A DNA stretch of 64,000 bases from Gordionus sp. m RMFG-2023 (GCF_954871325.1 NC_088776.1:9858052-9922051), one strand, 5' to 3'. Shown: positions 11,941-24,189, counted from the first letter of the stretch. Notes: generated by a model not told the origin, from the sequence alone. A program made the numbers and translations.

Positions 11941-12523
11941 TATCTCGTTTTTTTAGTCAATTTGACATGTGTTGCAATAGAAAAAATATTTTTCATCGAC
12001 AAGTGTTTATAAAATCCACATAAAGATTATTTTTGAGACGCCAGACTTTATAATTGTTCATATAAATTCAAATTGTCCTGATCTCCCTTACTTGGTAAAT
12101 ATACATATCCTGCAATAAAATATCTGATAAATAATTTGGAAGGTCGGTTCAAGAAATCAAAATAGTTGCCATATAAATTCGAATCATTTCGAGTCTTAAT
12201 GGCGTTCTGAATTAGGCAGAATTCGAATTAAGGTTTCACACATTTACTGTTAAATTTTTCTACAAATATTTGACCTTATTCATCAAAACACCTGTTTGCC
12301 TATGTAGTTGTCTGATAAAAATTTCTCGGTCTATTTTGATATATGCAAAGTATAATCCTACTCTATACATTCATCAACTAAACTTTTTGCTGTATATAAG
12401 CGAAATTACAAGGGAAAGATATTTCTTGATACAATACAGTAACGTTCTATTTTATATTTAAATTGTTCCATTTCGAGTTTTTAGTTGAGTTTCTAAGAAA
12501 TAATAGAAAAATTCTCTCCTGCA

Positions 12524-12640
12524 GTGTTGGGAAAAAAGTATGTGGAGTACTAAAATCCTCGCCTGAGATTATATAGAATAATAATTAAATTTTTACAAGT
12601 ATAAATAGCAAAGCTACTTTTTAAAAATGGTAGTTTTAGG
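12524..12640 (+). mobile_element. hAT-type end (CAGTGTTGGGAAAA)
   Basis: CAGTGTTGGGAAAAAAGTAT followed by AGTACT resembles a widespread hAT terminal type. No convincing partner end or target duplication was found before the PQBP1 gene, so extent is unknown. Confidence 0.35.
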
Positions 12641-13172
12641 GGTTAGTATTTTTAAAAAAAACTTTTTTAAATAATAATATTTTCAAAACTAATGTTAACA
12701 CTGAATGAAATCTAGCCTCTAATTTTTTTTTCACATTATTTTTGCAACATTTATTGATAAGAAATTGGCCTTTTAATATTTGACAAATTTACTAATTAGT
12801 TTTATATTTAATAATATTTGCCAAATCATAATTTATCATTCTACACATAAATATAAGATACGGTTTTTAAGACATATTAAAACTTGAATGTAAAATTTAA
12901 ATATATAAAAATAAATCTGTTAGTTGATAATATAAAATGAAAATATAATTTTTGTTCTATAATAGTTAATTTCTGATATAAGATTTAAGTCCAAGTCCAA
13001 ATAAAAAATAGAAATATTTTTATTTTGTCAAAAGAAAGTATTGAATTTATTAACAAAATAATTGTATAAAATTCGATCTTGTTAAATATATTTCAATATA
13101 ATATTATTTTAAAAATCACATAAATTAAAGCAACACACTCTGTAACCTCTAAAAATTAATTGATTGTTTCCT

Positions 13173-14895
13173 TCATTTTTTCCGTTTATCCCTTTTGCCT
13201 TTCTTATTCTTATCTTTATTTGAAGATTTTTGACTTTGATTGGCTTTAAGAATTGCACCGGGACTTGGGTATGGTCTCATTTGGAACAAGGGGCCAGGGA
13301 CAGTTTGGTCCACACCAGTTGCAGCTTCGTCCTTTGCATCTAAGCCAGATGTCCAAGTTCCCCTTTTACATTTAATTTTAAGTATTTATTAGTTAAAATT
13401 GGAGATCATATATGAAATTTTTATCATGATTTTATTCAAATATTTCTTTTTTTTAAATTTATAAAAAGCCTGTTTAAATAATTAATTTGATATTACAGAA
13501 ATAGCTAATAAACTTGATTACTATAAAAATAATATTTAAATTTCTCTAATGAAAGACTTTATAAATTTATTGACCAAAATATTAAGACAAATGTAATTTA
13601 TTAAAATTAAAATATGTAAAATAATACAAAATTAATAAATATTGCCAAAAAGAAAAATTAAATAACAATAAAAAATTTCCAAAATATTTTCTTTTATAAA
13701 AATAAAGATGATTAAAATTGCTATATGTATAGGTTTGCAAAATATTTTAAAAAATCTACCTGGGTATATCTGAATATGAAGCAGGATCCATTGGATCTAA
13801 TTCAGATTTTGTTTCTTGAATAAATATATTTATATATTATGTGATGAGTATAAAATGAACATGGATGATTATTTAGTTTTTAGTAGAATATTTTATTTAA
13901 AAATTATTTTAAAAAAATTATGGCATTTTTAAACTAAATTTAAATATGATACCAAATATAGAATATTAATTTTACTTACTCTCTATATATTAAAAGATTT
14001 AAAACATAATATTATATTTCATTAATTCCAATTGTTTATATAATTTTAATAAATAAACACTAACTTTTAATAGATGAATTTGATTTAGAATTAAAGTAGG
14101 AAAGTGGTGTAGTTGTTTTTTCTTTATTATTCAGTTTGGTTTCTTTTTCTCGCTCTAATGTCTAAAAATTTATATTACAAAACAAATGAGCATAAAAATT
14201 GTAGAATATATGAATTAATTATATATTACCTCTTTTTCACGTTTTCTTTTAATTTCAATTGTTTGAATGTTAGTCTTACTCCTAGCTATAGCATCTATAT
14301 AATAAAATATAGATTATAAATGCTATTTTGCTACATTAATTCATGTTACCTTTAAATAATTTAGTTACTGATATAGTTATTTTTGCTCTTGGGTGATTGG
14401 GAGATAACCAGGACACTCGATCATTAGTTATATTCCAATAATAAAATCTACCACTATATATACTTTAATTAGACTTATACTTTATCTATATACTAACGTT
14501 AAAGGATCATATATTTCTTTCCATTCCTTTGGTAAAGGATATATAGTAAGCATAGCCATTCTTCTTTTTTTGTTTTCATCATCTTCTTCTTTCCCATTAC
14601 CCCAATGCTTTCTATTTTATACATTGCTAAATACAATTATTAAATATCATACTGGCAAAAGGAACAACATTTATGAAAAGGATTCCATCTATTCGGACAA
14701 CCTAAAACAACCAAGCCATCAATATACAAATGATTTGTGCTGCTATCATCATCATAATTTTCCGCGATAACTTCTTCTTCTGATTCTAGATTACAAGATA
14801 AAATAAGTTGACATTTCTTTAAAATTACGTTTAACGTCTTTGTTCAAAATTCCTCTTTTCGCTAATCTAGCGAGAAGGGTAGGTGGTAAGGGCAT
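13173..14895 (-). CDS. PQBP1: Polyglutamine-binding protein 1 (PQBP1), eight exons, complete
   Basis: Exons (5' to 3') are 14895-14829, 14785-14653, 14611-14498, 14453-14350, 14294-14230, 14161-14065, 13814-13760 and 13362-13173. All phases agree, giving 274 residues; human PQBP1 has 265. PQBP1 is a nuclear factor that links transcription to splicing through U5-15kD (TXNL4A). Seen here: the family start [17 protein letters not shown], the acidic [12 protein letters not shown], a Cys/His-rich [16 protein letters not shown], a WW domain (about 93-126, LTGRFYYWN and RVSWLSP), a Lys/Glu-rich middle, then [18 protein letters not shown] and the U5-15kD binding motif YPSPGAIL (243-250), ending in a Lys-rich tail. 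Introns are 43, 41, 44, 55, 67, 250 and 396-397 bp. Every exon is too short to stand out as a long open frame; identification rests on the end-to-end family match. Confidence 0.95.
14612..14828 (-). other. Two ultrashort PQBP1 introns (43 and 41 bp)
   Basis: Intron 1 (14786-14828, GTAATT...TCTAG) joins NKDVK to QSEEEV. Intron 2 (14612-14652, GTATGA...AATAG) joins CSFCQ to KHWGN. Both are GT-AG, AT-rich and close to the lower length limit for animal introns. Bases 14653-14785 between them are exon 2. Confidence 0.85.
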
Positions 14896-15447
14896 TTTAA
14901 AATAAAATCAACGAATGCTTTACCATAACCAGTCCAAAATTACTAATAATGTTGAAATAGAATATAGAAATTCACTTTATTTGATAAAACAAACATACTC
15001 TTTCTTCATCAAAGAAAATGTACGCTCACTTCAATTCAATATCTCCCTGTATTAAAATCCATCGTATACAGGATATTACGATAGGTGGGGACATTAATAA
15101 ATGGGGGTTTTCATATATTATACTGGGTATATTTACGTTCATTTATTATTTTCTTTCAAATTTAACTTATCAAAATAAACTTATTTAGTAGTTTTATCTA
15201 TCATTTGTTAAACACTAATTAAAAGATACGAAAAAAAATATTGTTATCATATCTGGGTTTCTATACACTCTCAGAAAACTGATAACAATTTATCCCCTTC
15301 CAAAATGAGCAAAAATACTCCAAATCAAAACTATCCTCCTCCCTCTCATTCCCTCCAATTGTGTCCATTTTGCTTTGTATTCCCTTGCCCGTGGTAACAG
15401 TCCGCAACCTACTTTGTAATTGATATATATTATCATTGATTACATTC
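14896..15447. other. PQBP1 upstream flank
   Basis: No TATA box or other core element is clear. A plus-strand ATG at 15304 opens a short Pro/Cys-containing frame in GC-richer sequence just before the hAT-like end at 15448; it is not recognised and not called as a gene. Confidence 0.3.
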
Positions 15448-15892
15448 AGAGTTGGGTAGTACCACGAATACTTATATCTAAGATACATGATACAAGAATT
15501 TGTATCTTGTATTCAGTATCTTTTTGACATTTTAATAAAATACTAGTACATCTAAGATCTTCATCCTGCAGGTAATTTTTCTTTTTCATCTTCTCACAAA
15601 AGTTACAGATACAGATTCTTTTTAAAATACATGTTAAAAATTTAGTTATCACAGATTATAACCTTATTTTTTTCGTGGATTCTTATAATAATTTTCCTAT
15701 TTTTTCACATTAAATATATTGACAACCAAAATTACTCGGAAAATTGACAACTCTCATTAAGATAGATTAAAAATAACGCCATCAAAACGAAATAAGTAAA
15801 GAATATATTTTTTATATAAATATAACTAGATTGAATATCATTATCAATTTTATGTAATATTTTTCAAGTTTTAAGATGATTATTACTTAGTG

Positions 15893-15988
15893 AAAGGGAA
15901 ATTATGGAAATAAGTTACCCTGAATCAAATCCCAATCTTAAAAGGGAAATTATGGAAATAAGTTACCCTGAATCAAATCCCAATCTTA
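15893..15988. repeat. Exact 48-bp tandem duplication
   Basis: Two adjacent copies of a 48-bp unit beginning AAAGGGAAATTATGG and ending CCCAATCTT appear identical base for base, so the duplication is recent or an assembly artefact. Confidence 0.9.
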
Positions 15989-16361
15989 AAAATTTTTATA
16001 AAATAATTTGTCAAAAGACTATGTACAAGCTGAATATCAAATCTGTAAAAACAAAAAAATGATAAAGGGTTTAACAAACTAATCTACAAATTATGTTAAT
16101 TTATTATTTGAGCCCATATATTTGTGGTTAAAGGGAATTTAGGTAAACTTAAAAATTTTGCAAAATTGTCTACTTTTATTAAAAGCTGTGCAAGATGGTA
16201 TTTGCAAAATATTTTAGAAAATTTTTTCTTATAATAATGAAAATAAAGAGCCTTTTTTAGCATCATTATCACATTATATTTTATATAACTTATTAATTAT
16301 CGGATAACAAAAAATACTTTCAAAATATATTATTAAAAGAAGTCCTAAATGTAGTACCAGT

Positions 16362-17163
16362 CAGGGGTTCGAACTCGAACCCGGAAAAGAAAACCCTGGT
16401 TTTCGGGAAAAAAATTTGAACCCGAACCGAACCTGAACCCTGTTTATTAAATTTTCAAAACCCCGAACAGAACCCGGGAAATTTTGAACCTGGGTTCAAC
16501 CGGGTTCAGTGTATTGTTTAAATTAATATAAGATATTTGTATAATTGTAAATACAAATATTAATAATTTACTTGACATTTTATAATATTTTAAAATTTCC
16601 AATTAAGTGAAGTGTTAATAAATTTTAAACAACTTAATTCATATACGCCATTTATTTTTCCATGATCCGTGATATACAGCTCATATGCCCTCTGACGTTG
16701 ATTAAACAGAGCTACGCTAGGTTTTCCTCATTTCCATCTATTGGAACATAAGTTAATTGGGGTGTAAAGTTAAAAAAAATATGAGGAGAACTTATTCTCA
16801 GAGCTTATTAATTAGAGGAAAATGAAAGTGGACAAGTCAAAGTAAAATTATTTTAAATATTGTTAATTTAAAGAAATACGTCTAAATAAAATTTTTTAAA
16901 TCTATACATGACTATGCTTTGTATTTCTAATTATATTTTGCCTATAAATAAAATAAAAAAAATTTTTTTATACCAAATTTATGTCTAGTTTTTTAATTAT
17001 GATTTAAATATAGAATATTTTTATTTATCAATTTAAAATTTCTTAAACCCGAGGAACCCGGAACCAAACCCGGGTACAAAAATATTTTCCTGAACCGAAC
17101 CCACTTATTTTTTTTAACCTTAAACCGAACCCGGGCAAAAATTTTGCCAGGTTCGTATCCCTT
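16362..17163. mobile_element. hAT non-autonomous element, GGTTCGAACCC ends
   Basis: The left end is CAGGGGTTCGAACTCGAACC and the right end inverted is AAGGGATACGAACCTGGC; 10 of the first 13 bases match. Flanks GTACCAGT (16354-16361) and GTATCAGT (17164-17171) match 7 of 8, as an aged hAT target duplication. Both ends carry many GAACCCGG repeats. The 550-bp core is AT-rich with no transposase frame. Confidence 0.75.
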
Positions 17164-18164
17164 GTATCAGTAGTATATAATCAAGCTCAAACTATAACAC
17201 CAATCGATTTAACAGAAATGTTGATTATTTTCCATTTGGTGAAACAAATTTTGCTGAGTTCAATAATACAAATAACATTGAGCTGGAGGTTTAATTATAT
17301 TAAAGACTTTGGAAATACACTAGAAATGCTTAATATTACCCTTTCAACTTTTTAAAAATATAGTTTAAGCATTACGCATACCATACATAAAAATTATATC
17401 TGTAACTACATAAAGTTTTAAAAATTGTATCGATAGCGAGATACATTTCAAAAAATTGTATATGTCTAAAGACGCATTTTAAAAGTATCTTTTAACAACT
17501 CTGCATAATTATAATAAACACATATTCGTAAATCAAAATAATATCTGAAATAATGACTTATACAACCTTAATCTAAAAACTTTTATCTTTTAGCTTTTTA
17601 TTAGAATTTTACCAAGTTCGTCCTTTAATTTTACATTTTTTTTCAGAATTAAAATAGGGCTAATTAAACAAAATTAAATATATTGTTAAATATGCACAAC
17701 TTTTTAAATACTCGGAAATCTATCTGCTCAAAAAATGAATATAAACCTTAGAGAATACACGAATTAAATAGTTTCTATTAAAATTTTTATCAATGCTTAA
17801 TAGTTTCATTTGGCAGAAATAAAATTTATAGTACCTTTTAGTTTCCATTTTTTTTAAAGTGAGTTTTTATTTTGCCTAATCAAAAATATTTTCTTTTAAA
17901 TTTATGCCCTACATGAATATAAACATAAACATTTTTATTAAGGAAACGTTAATATTTTATTCAGTCTAAGCAAGATTTTATTATATACCATCTTGGACAA
18001 CAGGTTGGCAATATTTCAAACTTTAATTTCCAAGTTTTTAATGCAATTGCTACCTGGCTTAAAACTACAGTGTTCTTCAATATAAGTAATAATATTTCTT
18101 TGGTTTAAATATAATATAATGAATTTTAAAATATAATAAATATAATATTTTTTGATCTCCCATT

Positions 18165-18535
18165 TTGTTCTTGCATAAGGCGAAAATAAGAAATTCATAC
18201 GTAATATCTGATAATGAGCACCTAGCCCTTTACGTTATATACATAATAGAGTTTATATATACAAGAGCAACACTTGGTTCACCAAGAAGACACCCATCAT
18301 ACTGGGATAAAAGAAGGACCATTCATGTTTATTGGGTGGGCCGCAGTGACCTGTACACATAACAAGACGAGCTCGCTATTTAAAACGGGAAGTAAAAATG
18401 GAGAAGAACCAGTATCAGTATTAAATAAAGTGTTAAATAGGGGACTTGGTTATGTTTATTTCATTTCTTTATGTTGCAGAGGAACCAATTTTAATAATAA
18501 TTATCTTACGTTCTTATCACGTCGTTAATAAAAAT
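18165..18535 (+). other. Unassigned GC-richer island with open frames
   Basis: An 84-codon frame (18274-18528) and an overlapping one are open through sequence richer in GC than its surroundings. A TATATATA run at about 18254 and AATAAAGTGTTAAATA near 18424 bracket part of it, the spacing of a promoter and poly(A) signal in an LTR or small transcript. A pyrimidine-rich acceptor-like TTTATGTTGCAG lies near 18469-18480. No protein family is recognised. Confidence 0.25.
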
Positions 18536-18539
18536 CAAG

Positions 18540-20372
18540 GGATTTATAAATAGAATAATAAAATAATATTTAACAAAATAAAACCCTAAAATTTTGTAAA
18601 AAAGGAAATTTAAATAAAATATTAGTGAATATATTTAAATGGAGGCTAATAAAAAATAATATAGGGCCAATCCATTTTTCTGAATAGGATGCTAATCAGG
18701 GTTGTCAGAAATAAAATGCGGAAAATTTACTATAATTCAAAAATATTTCGTAAAAATCAAATTCATAAAATGTATTTACTAATTTTTTAAAAAATGAATC
18801 CTCCATTTTGTTGATCTTCAAAAATTCTTGCTCAAAATTTTGGATGAAATAATCTTTATGAAATTGTTTGTTAAACTCTATATTTTTTTTCAGTGCAACT
18901 AATTACTACATTGCTGTAATTTTTTCCTCAGTGCAATAATTTAAAATTTTTTTTTTTTATATATCACTATTATTAGCTATAAAAATTAAAAATAAAGGTA
19001 ATATATTTTAAAAAATCCGGGCCAGGCCGTTCGAATGGTATATGGTATATTAGTTATTCGTAGTTAGAGGGTGATTGAAAATTATTTATAATAATATGCG
19101 ATGAGCGATTTATTTTTTATTTTTTTTTATATAAAAATATCTTCTATTACGCTGTTAAATGTTTGCGGTTATGGAATTAGATCAGAAGTGTAACCAAAGT
19201 GTAAATTTTATATAATATATTAATTTTTGAAATGAATTTTTATAAATTCAAAGATTGATTAACTTTAAAGAAATAAAAAATTTATCAATGCTTTTTTTGT
19301 TGTCTTTTCTTTTAATCTTAGTTTCAGACATTTCGATACATTCTTTTACAAATATTAGCTTTTGTCGTTAGACGACACAGGTAAAAAGGAAAAATAAAAC
19401 TAAAAATAAATATTTATAACAATTAATATTTTCATATATATAATTAAATTAATTTAAATCCCACTTATCAATTTATATCTCTCGAAAACGTTAAGATTAA
19501 ATCATATTTGATATACATATATTTACCGATTGCAAAAAAAAACCATATTATAAAAAAATAAAAATGATTTTATATAATAAAATATTGTCCTTTGGTACAT
19601 ATAATATAATGTAACATATAATCGGGTTCACTGTGATTTTTTTTTTGAGTTTATGGGCTAATATGTTTTCTATTATAACTTAAATAACGTATAGTATTAA
19701 CTATTATGATAAAAATTCCCTCAGTATTTATATCTCAATTTTTTAAAGGGCATAATATGTTATTATATCTTCCAATTTCACAATCACTACATATATATTT
19801 TTTTTGACTAATGAAGTTTATAAAATTGTAGACATCCGGTTTTGCAATAAATCAATTATTTTTACTTCTTTTTTGAATAAAATGGCGTGATATCTGGTTC
19901 TATTTGATATATTTCAATAAAGACATTTATAGGTGTTCTACAAAATAAAAATTATTTATAAAAACTTTTCTTGTTATAATTTAGAAAAAAATCGAATTTA
20001 ATAAAAAAAATAATCAGGACTGTTAATCCTCCTTTTTAAAAAAAGGGTTCAGGTTCAATTTCCGGTTCGGTAAAATATTTCTAAAACACGCCCTCCAGAA
20101 AAATGAAGACATAAAGTTTAGTAAAAATAACAAAGATATTCTTTTTTTTTAAATTTTACATTCACCAAAAATATATTAGAATCATTGCAACAATACAAGA
20201 TAAAAAAAATAATATTGATTTGTTTCTTTTTTAAAATTTTATAAGCGAATTACCATGATATTTTCTAAAATCTATGTTAAAATTAACTATCTATTTTTTT
20301 TAAAAACTTACAGTCCATTGCAACTCGCATTTAATAAAACTATTTTACTTTGTTATTTTTATTCTTTTTTTT
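18540..20372. other. AT-rich intergenic DNA
   Basis: No gene or complete element recognised. GGGTTCAGGTTC...CCGGTTCGG at 20044-20075 resembles the subterminal repeats of the hAT elements at 16362 and 44548 and may be a decayed end. Confidence 0.4.
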
Positions 20373-20380
20373 CAAACTAT

Positions 20381-20571
20381 TAGAGTTGTTAAAAAACAAG
20401 ATTGGGGTCTATAACCAAAATAACATTATGTATGCCTAAAGATTTTGCACATAGCTGGCAGAAATGCTTGGACATCTATTTGCCAAATTTTGATGCTTAC
20501 ATAATATTATTTTTAGCTAAAATCATCGGGCCATTTTGAAAAATCGACCCAAGGGCTTTTTAACAACGCTA
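20381..20571. mobile_element. hAT-type MITE (GTTGTTAAAAA family, copy 1)
   Basis: Ends are TAGAGTTGTTAAAAA and TTTTTAACAACGCTA. Flanks CAAACTAT (20373-20380) and CAAACAAT (20572-20579) match 7 of 8. The core matches the copy at 57108-57276 in inverse orientation (GCCTAAAGATTTTGC, CATAGCTGGCAGAAATGC). Confidence 0.85.
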
Positions 20572-20769
20572 CAAACAATGCTGGTAAAATTTTAAATTCT
20601 TTACATAAAATTCGGATTAATTTAACCCTCTTTTATGAATTGCATATATTATTATTTTTTTTCCTGGTGTATTTAAATAATATTCTAAGTAAATATTTTT
20701 GAAAATAACAAAAACGTCACACCATTTGCTAAGCAATAACCAAATTTAACAAAATATAATAAGACTCGC

Positions 20770-20945
20770 TTATTTTCTAAGATATATTAACGGAATCACG
20801 TGTTCGAGTCCTATCTACTATATATCATCCCCCAAGTACGGAACCATTAACTTCAAAAAAACATGACCCTTACTGGACTCGGACCCAGGTCTATCAGATT
20901 CGTGATTAACACACTCGCCAACTAGGCCACAGACGACATACCAAA
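20770..20945. repeat. tRNA-derived (SINE-like) sequence, two halves in inverse orientation
   Basis: On the minus strand TGGCCTAGTTGG (A-box type) and GGTCCGAGTCC (B-box type) lie about 45 bases apart in order. On the plus strand GTGTTCGAGTCC at about 20802 is another B box, with similar flanking sequence (TTAACGGAATCACG against TTAATCACGAATC). Acceptor stems do not pair well, so a working tRNA is unlikely; a tRNA-derived SINE head or decayed tRNA pair fits better. Confidence 0.4.
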
Positions 20946-20959
20946 ACATCAATTTTTTC

Positions 20960-23841
20960 ATATATAATAATTATAAAAACAGTGCACGCTTGGCCTGTAT
21001 TATCATTAACCTAACAAATCCCCTTGACTTTAAAACTTATCAAATTAAATTTGACTATGCAAATTTTTACTTCAATATCTTCCTTCTTATATGTGAAATT
21101 GATCTGTAGAAGGTCGGTATAAAATAGTGTGATGCTGAGAAAGAGAAAAATTGGTATCTTTTAATTCAAGTAATAGCAGGTTCAAGTATCGACAGGCACT
21201 TTTTTTTCAATGATAAGGCTTATTTTAAATATATTTCTTTAGATATATAATTTCTCGCACTTTTGTTGGAGCTGGTTTCTCAACAGGTGCCTGGAAATCT
21301 CAAAATGATTATTGGTTCCCTAAAATTTAGGAAAAGGATTCTTTGTTCTGGTTCCTAGACTTTTTGGGGTTCCGATGAGGGTTGCAGAATCTAGTTCCGG
21401 CTTTAAAACTCTCTTTATAATAATTAATATTATTCAACTCCGGTTTATTTGGGGGAAAATTTTTTTATATTTTGTTTATTTTAAAAAACTGAGGGAAAGG
21501 AGGTGAGGGAGGCGGGAGAAAATATTTATGTTTTAATTAGGTCATTTTCAATTCATCTGCCTTTTCTGTTTTTTTTTTGTTCGGTGACTAAGTTTATCTT
21601 TTTCAAAAAATCAGAAATTATATTTTACCTTGTTTTTTTATTTACAAAAAAACATATTATATATATAATAACACAATTTAATTTATAAATATAATTTTTG
21701 AATAGAAATGATTACTAATGGTTTTTTTAAATTTGTACTATTATTATGTTTAAATACCTTTCTAAAAATTGAGATTAGCGGGACTGAATCTAGTCTACGA
21801 TCTAACAAATCAAACTATTTACGAAAATATAGATAACGTCAATTGACTTTAGGATTTATTAATATTATATTTTATTTATAATATATAATATTTTTTTCCC
21901 CTTATATTGCACTCTACTTTTTAAACTTTTTCTTAAAATTAAAAATACTAATTTATAATTTCTAAACTAATTGATTCTTATAAAATTAACAATATGTCCT
22001 TTTTTTATATCAAAATTTTTTACAAGGACCCTATTGTTATTAGTTATTGTCTTTAATTGTTTTACAAAAGTTATTGATAAAAAAGCCAATATAATTGTAT
22101 TATTTATATTTGTATTATATTAATTAATATATATTACATACATTTATTGTATATATCGATAGAACAAATAAACTCAATATACCCATTTTCTTTTCTTGAG
22201 TGTTTTTATATTTAAAACAAATTAGCTTGAATGAACTTCATATTTATTAATATTTAAGATTGGGAAAAAGATTATAATTAAAAAATTGTCAAAAATAAAA
22301 TTGAATTTTACGTTTTAAAAACACAATGATACATTTAATTTTTATTTCAATTCAAAGAATTGTAATTATAATAGGAAAATCAATTAATTTGTAAGATAGT
22401 TTAAACTTGATTTTTAATATGGATTATTTCAATTACATTACACTTGAGTTTTGATTAGTAAGATAGTTTAAACTTGATTATCAATTATTTAAAAGGGATT
22501 ATTTCAAAATACAACACCAGAGAGATTTTTTTTGCTCAAAATTTTGGGGAAAAGGTCGTTTGAAGGTCTAAAAAAATTTATAATTTTATCATGTAAGATT
22601 TTTTATGCCCTAACAATCACAAATAATTTACTTATAAAAGATTATTTACAAAAATTATTTGGAATTTTAGGTAAAATATGATCAAAAATCTTATTTGAGA
22701 AAAACATTTCAAAATCTGAATTATACGCTTGCATCTCGAATATTATATTAAGATTATGAATATTGTATAATAGTACACGCGTTAGCGGCAATGTGTTTTT
22801 ACCCGCCAATGTGTTATTTTTAACTTAAAATCATTTTTTTTGAGCACGTTATTTTAATTTAAAAATCAGGTTTTATCGGAAATGTATTGTGGCATGCTTA
22901 GAATATCTGTCCTATGAATTATAGGCAAGTTTTGCAGTTGGCCTTTGAGTCATTTATAATTTATATGAAAGAATCTATGGAAAACGAATGTAAATTACGT
23001 TAAGTTAAAAAGTTTATGGCAAAATTGTTTGAAATTCATGGGGTAGGCATTTTAAACATGATGGAATATATTTCCTGTAAAATCATGTTTCAAATGTAAA
23101 GAGAAGTGCTTAAAAAATTATTTAAAGGTGAAAAACTAGTAGCCCCTAACATCATATCATATATTATAGATCAATAAAGACTAATCCTAAGCATCCAGTT
23201 AGAATTTCTCAAGAATCGGCCGGGTTGTAAAACTTTTTTCTTAGATCCATCTTCGAGTCACCCAAAATCTGTTTTTTTAGTTAACTTTTTAAATTTTATA
23301 TAGCGCTCCTTTTTTTAAATTTTTTTTGAAAGATTTGATTATGCCAATATCGTATTCCAGCGTGTACAACCTACTACCCTTTGAATTTCAGGGAAATCTT
23401 GTGGTTAGCCAGCCCTTGAACTAGTCTCAATGTGTACTAATTTTCTATATAAAATTAAACGGGTCAATGTAGCAATAATAATACGCTGATTTTTCTAAAA
23501 CCCCTTCGATATATTATTGGAGACTTTTTAAGAAATGTTTTGAAAGTATTTATATGAATGATTATGATTACTAGGCATATCAAATAATAGTATAATCGAT
23601 TTGAAATTTATTTTATACCCCCCCCCCTCCCTCTTCCCCATTTATAATATATAATTTTTTCCCTATTCTAAATTTTATTGTCCAAACGATTTTAAAGTCA
23701 ATCAATTATTATGAAGTGGGAGTTCTACTCATAATTTGATTCTGTGGTTTAGCCCTCTCCCCAGGAAGCAGTTTTTTTAGGTGATAAGGTAAAGAAAATA
23801 ATATTGTAACCGTTTCGCGAATAAATAATATTTTGACATTT
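20960..23841. other. AT-rich intergenic DNA
   Basis: Contains a weak GGTTCC/CCGG-rich patch at 21270-21440 similar to the one at 40400-40800, and an imperfect tandem duplication at about 22390-22510 (TAAGATAGTTTAAACTTGAT twice, each followed by GGATTATTTCAA). A 10-base C run lies at 23618-23627. No gene recognised. Confidence 0.4.
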
Positions 23842-23849
23842 ATCGAAGG

Positions 23850-24068
23850 CAGTGGCGTTACTAATCTTTACAAATTCGGGCAGTTTAACTTAAAAAAAAT
23901 AGGAATTTTTTTTTTGTAAAATATTTTTGAAATTAACTTCTTTTCTTTATTAAGTTTTTTAAGGAAATATTTTTAAAATCACCTTTTTATAATGTATTTT
24001 CTAAAAATAAAATTAAAAATTACTGAGGGCTCTTCTGGCCCTTGCACCCTCCCCCAGTGACGTTAAGG
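23850..24068. mobile_element. hAT-type MITE, CAGTGGCGTTA end
   Basis: The left end CAGTGGCGTTACTAATC is typical of hAT. The right end has the usual GGCCCTTGCACCCTCCCCC block followed by a diverged tip. Possible target duplication ATCGAAGG / ATCGGAGA (23842-23849, 24069-24076) is imperfect. Length is 219 bp and non-coding. Confidence 0.5.
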
Positions 24069-24094
24069 ATCGGAGACGCGTAAGGCCAAACTCA

Positions 24095-24189
24095 CCCTGA
24101 ATGATAGTTCGAATTCGCGGCGAAGTATATAAAATATGCGGTATTTTTGTATTCATCGCAGGAAATTTGCGCTAACTGTGAATTCAGGG
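24095..24189. mobile_element. Small MITE, CCCTGCATT family (copy 2)
   Basis: Ends CCCTGAATGATAG and TGAATTCAGGG are flanked on both sides by TCA (24092-24094, 24190-24192). The 95-bp copy carries GAATTCGCGGCGAAG, shared with the copy at 28274. A 3-bp TNA duplication suits PIF/Harbinger-type elements. Confidence 0.7.

Larger units (their letters stand above)
15448..17504. mobile_element. Probable non-autonomous hAT-like element (CAGAGTTG ends)
   Basis: The left end reads CAGAGTTGGGTAGTACCACG and the right end, inverted, CAGAGTTGTTAAAAGATAC. Both sides carry repeated GATAC/GTATC motifs just inside, a known style of hAT subterminal region. No clear 8-bp target duplication is left, so it is old. 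It contains the 48-bp tandem duplication and the 16362-17163 element, which must be younger. Confidence 0.45.

Noticed and set aside
14113-14770. Plus-strand frames over the PQBP1 region
   Set aside because: Antisense to confirmed PQBP1 exons and introns; low complexity, no homology recognised.
15261-15652. Minus-strand frames of 68-75 codons and a plus-strand Pro/Cys frame from 15304
   Set aside because: They overlap the end of a hAT-like element and show no family signature; a divergent gene opposite PQBP1 could not be supported.
20880-20945. Functional tRNA gene on the minus strand
   Set aside because: A and B boxes are present, but acceptor and anticodon stems do not pair properly and the variable region is too long.
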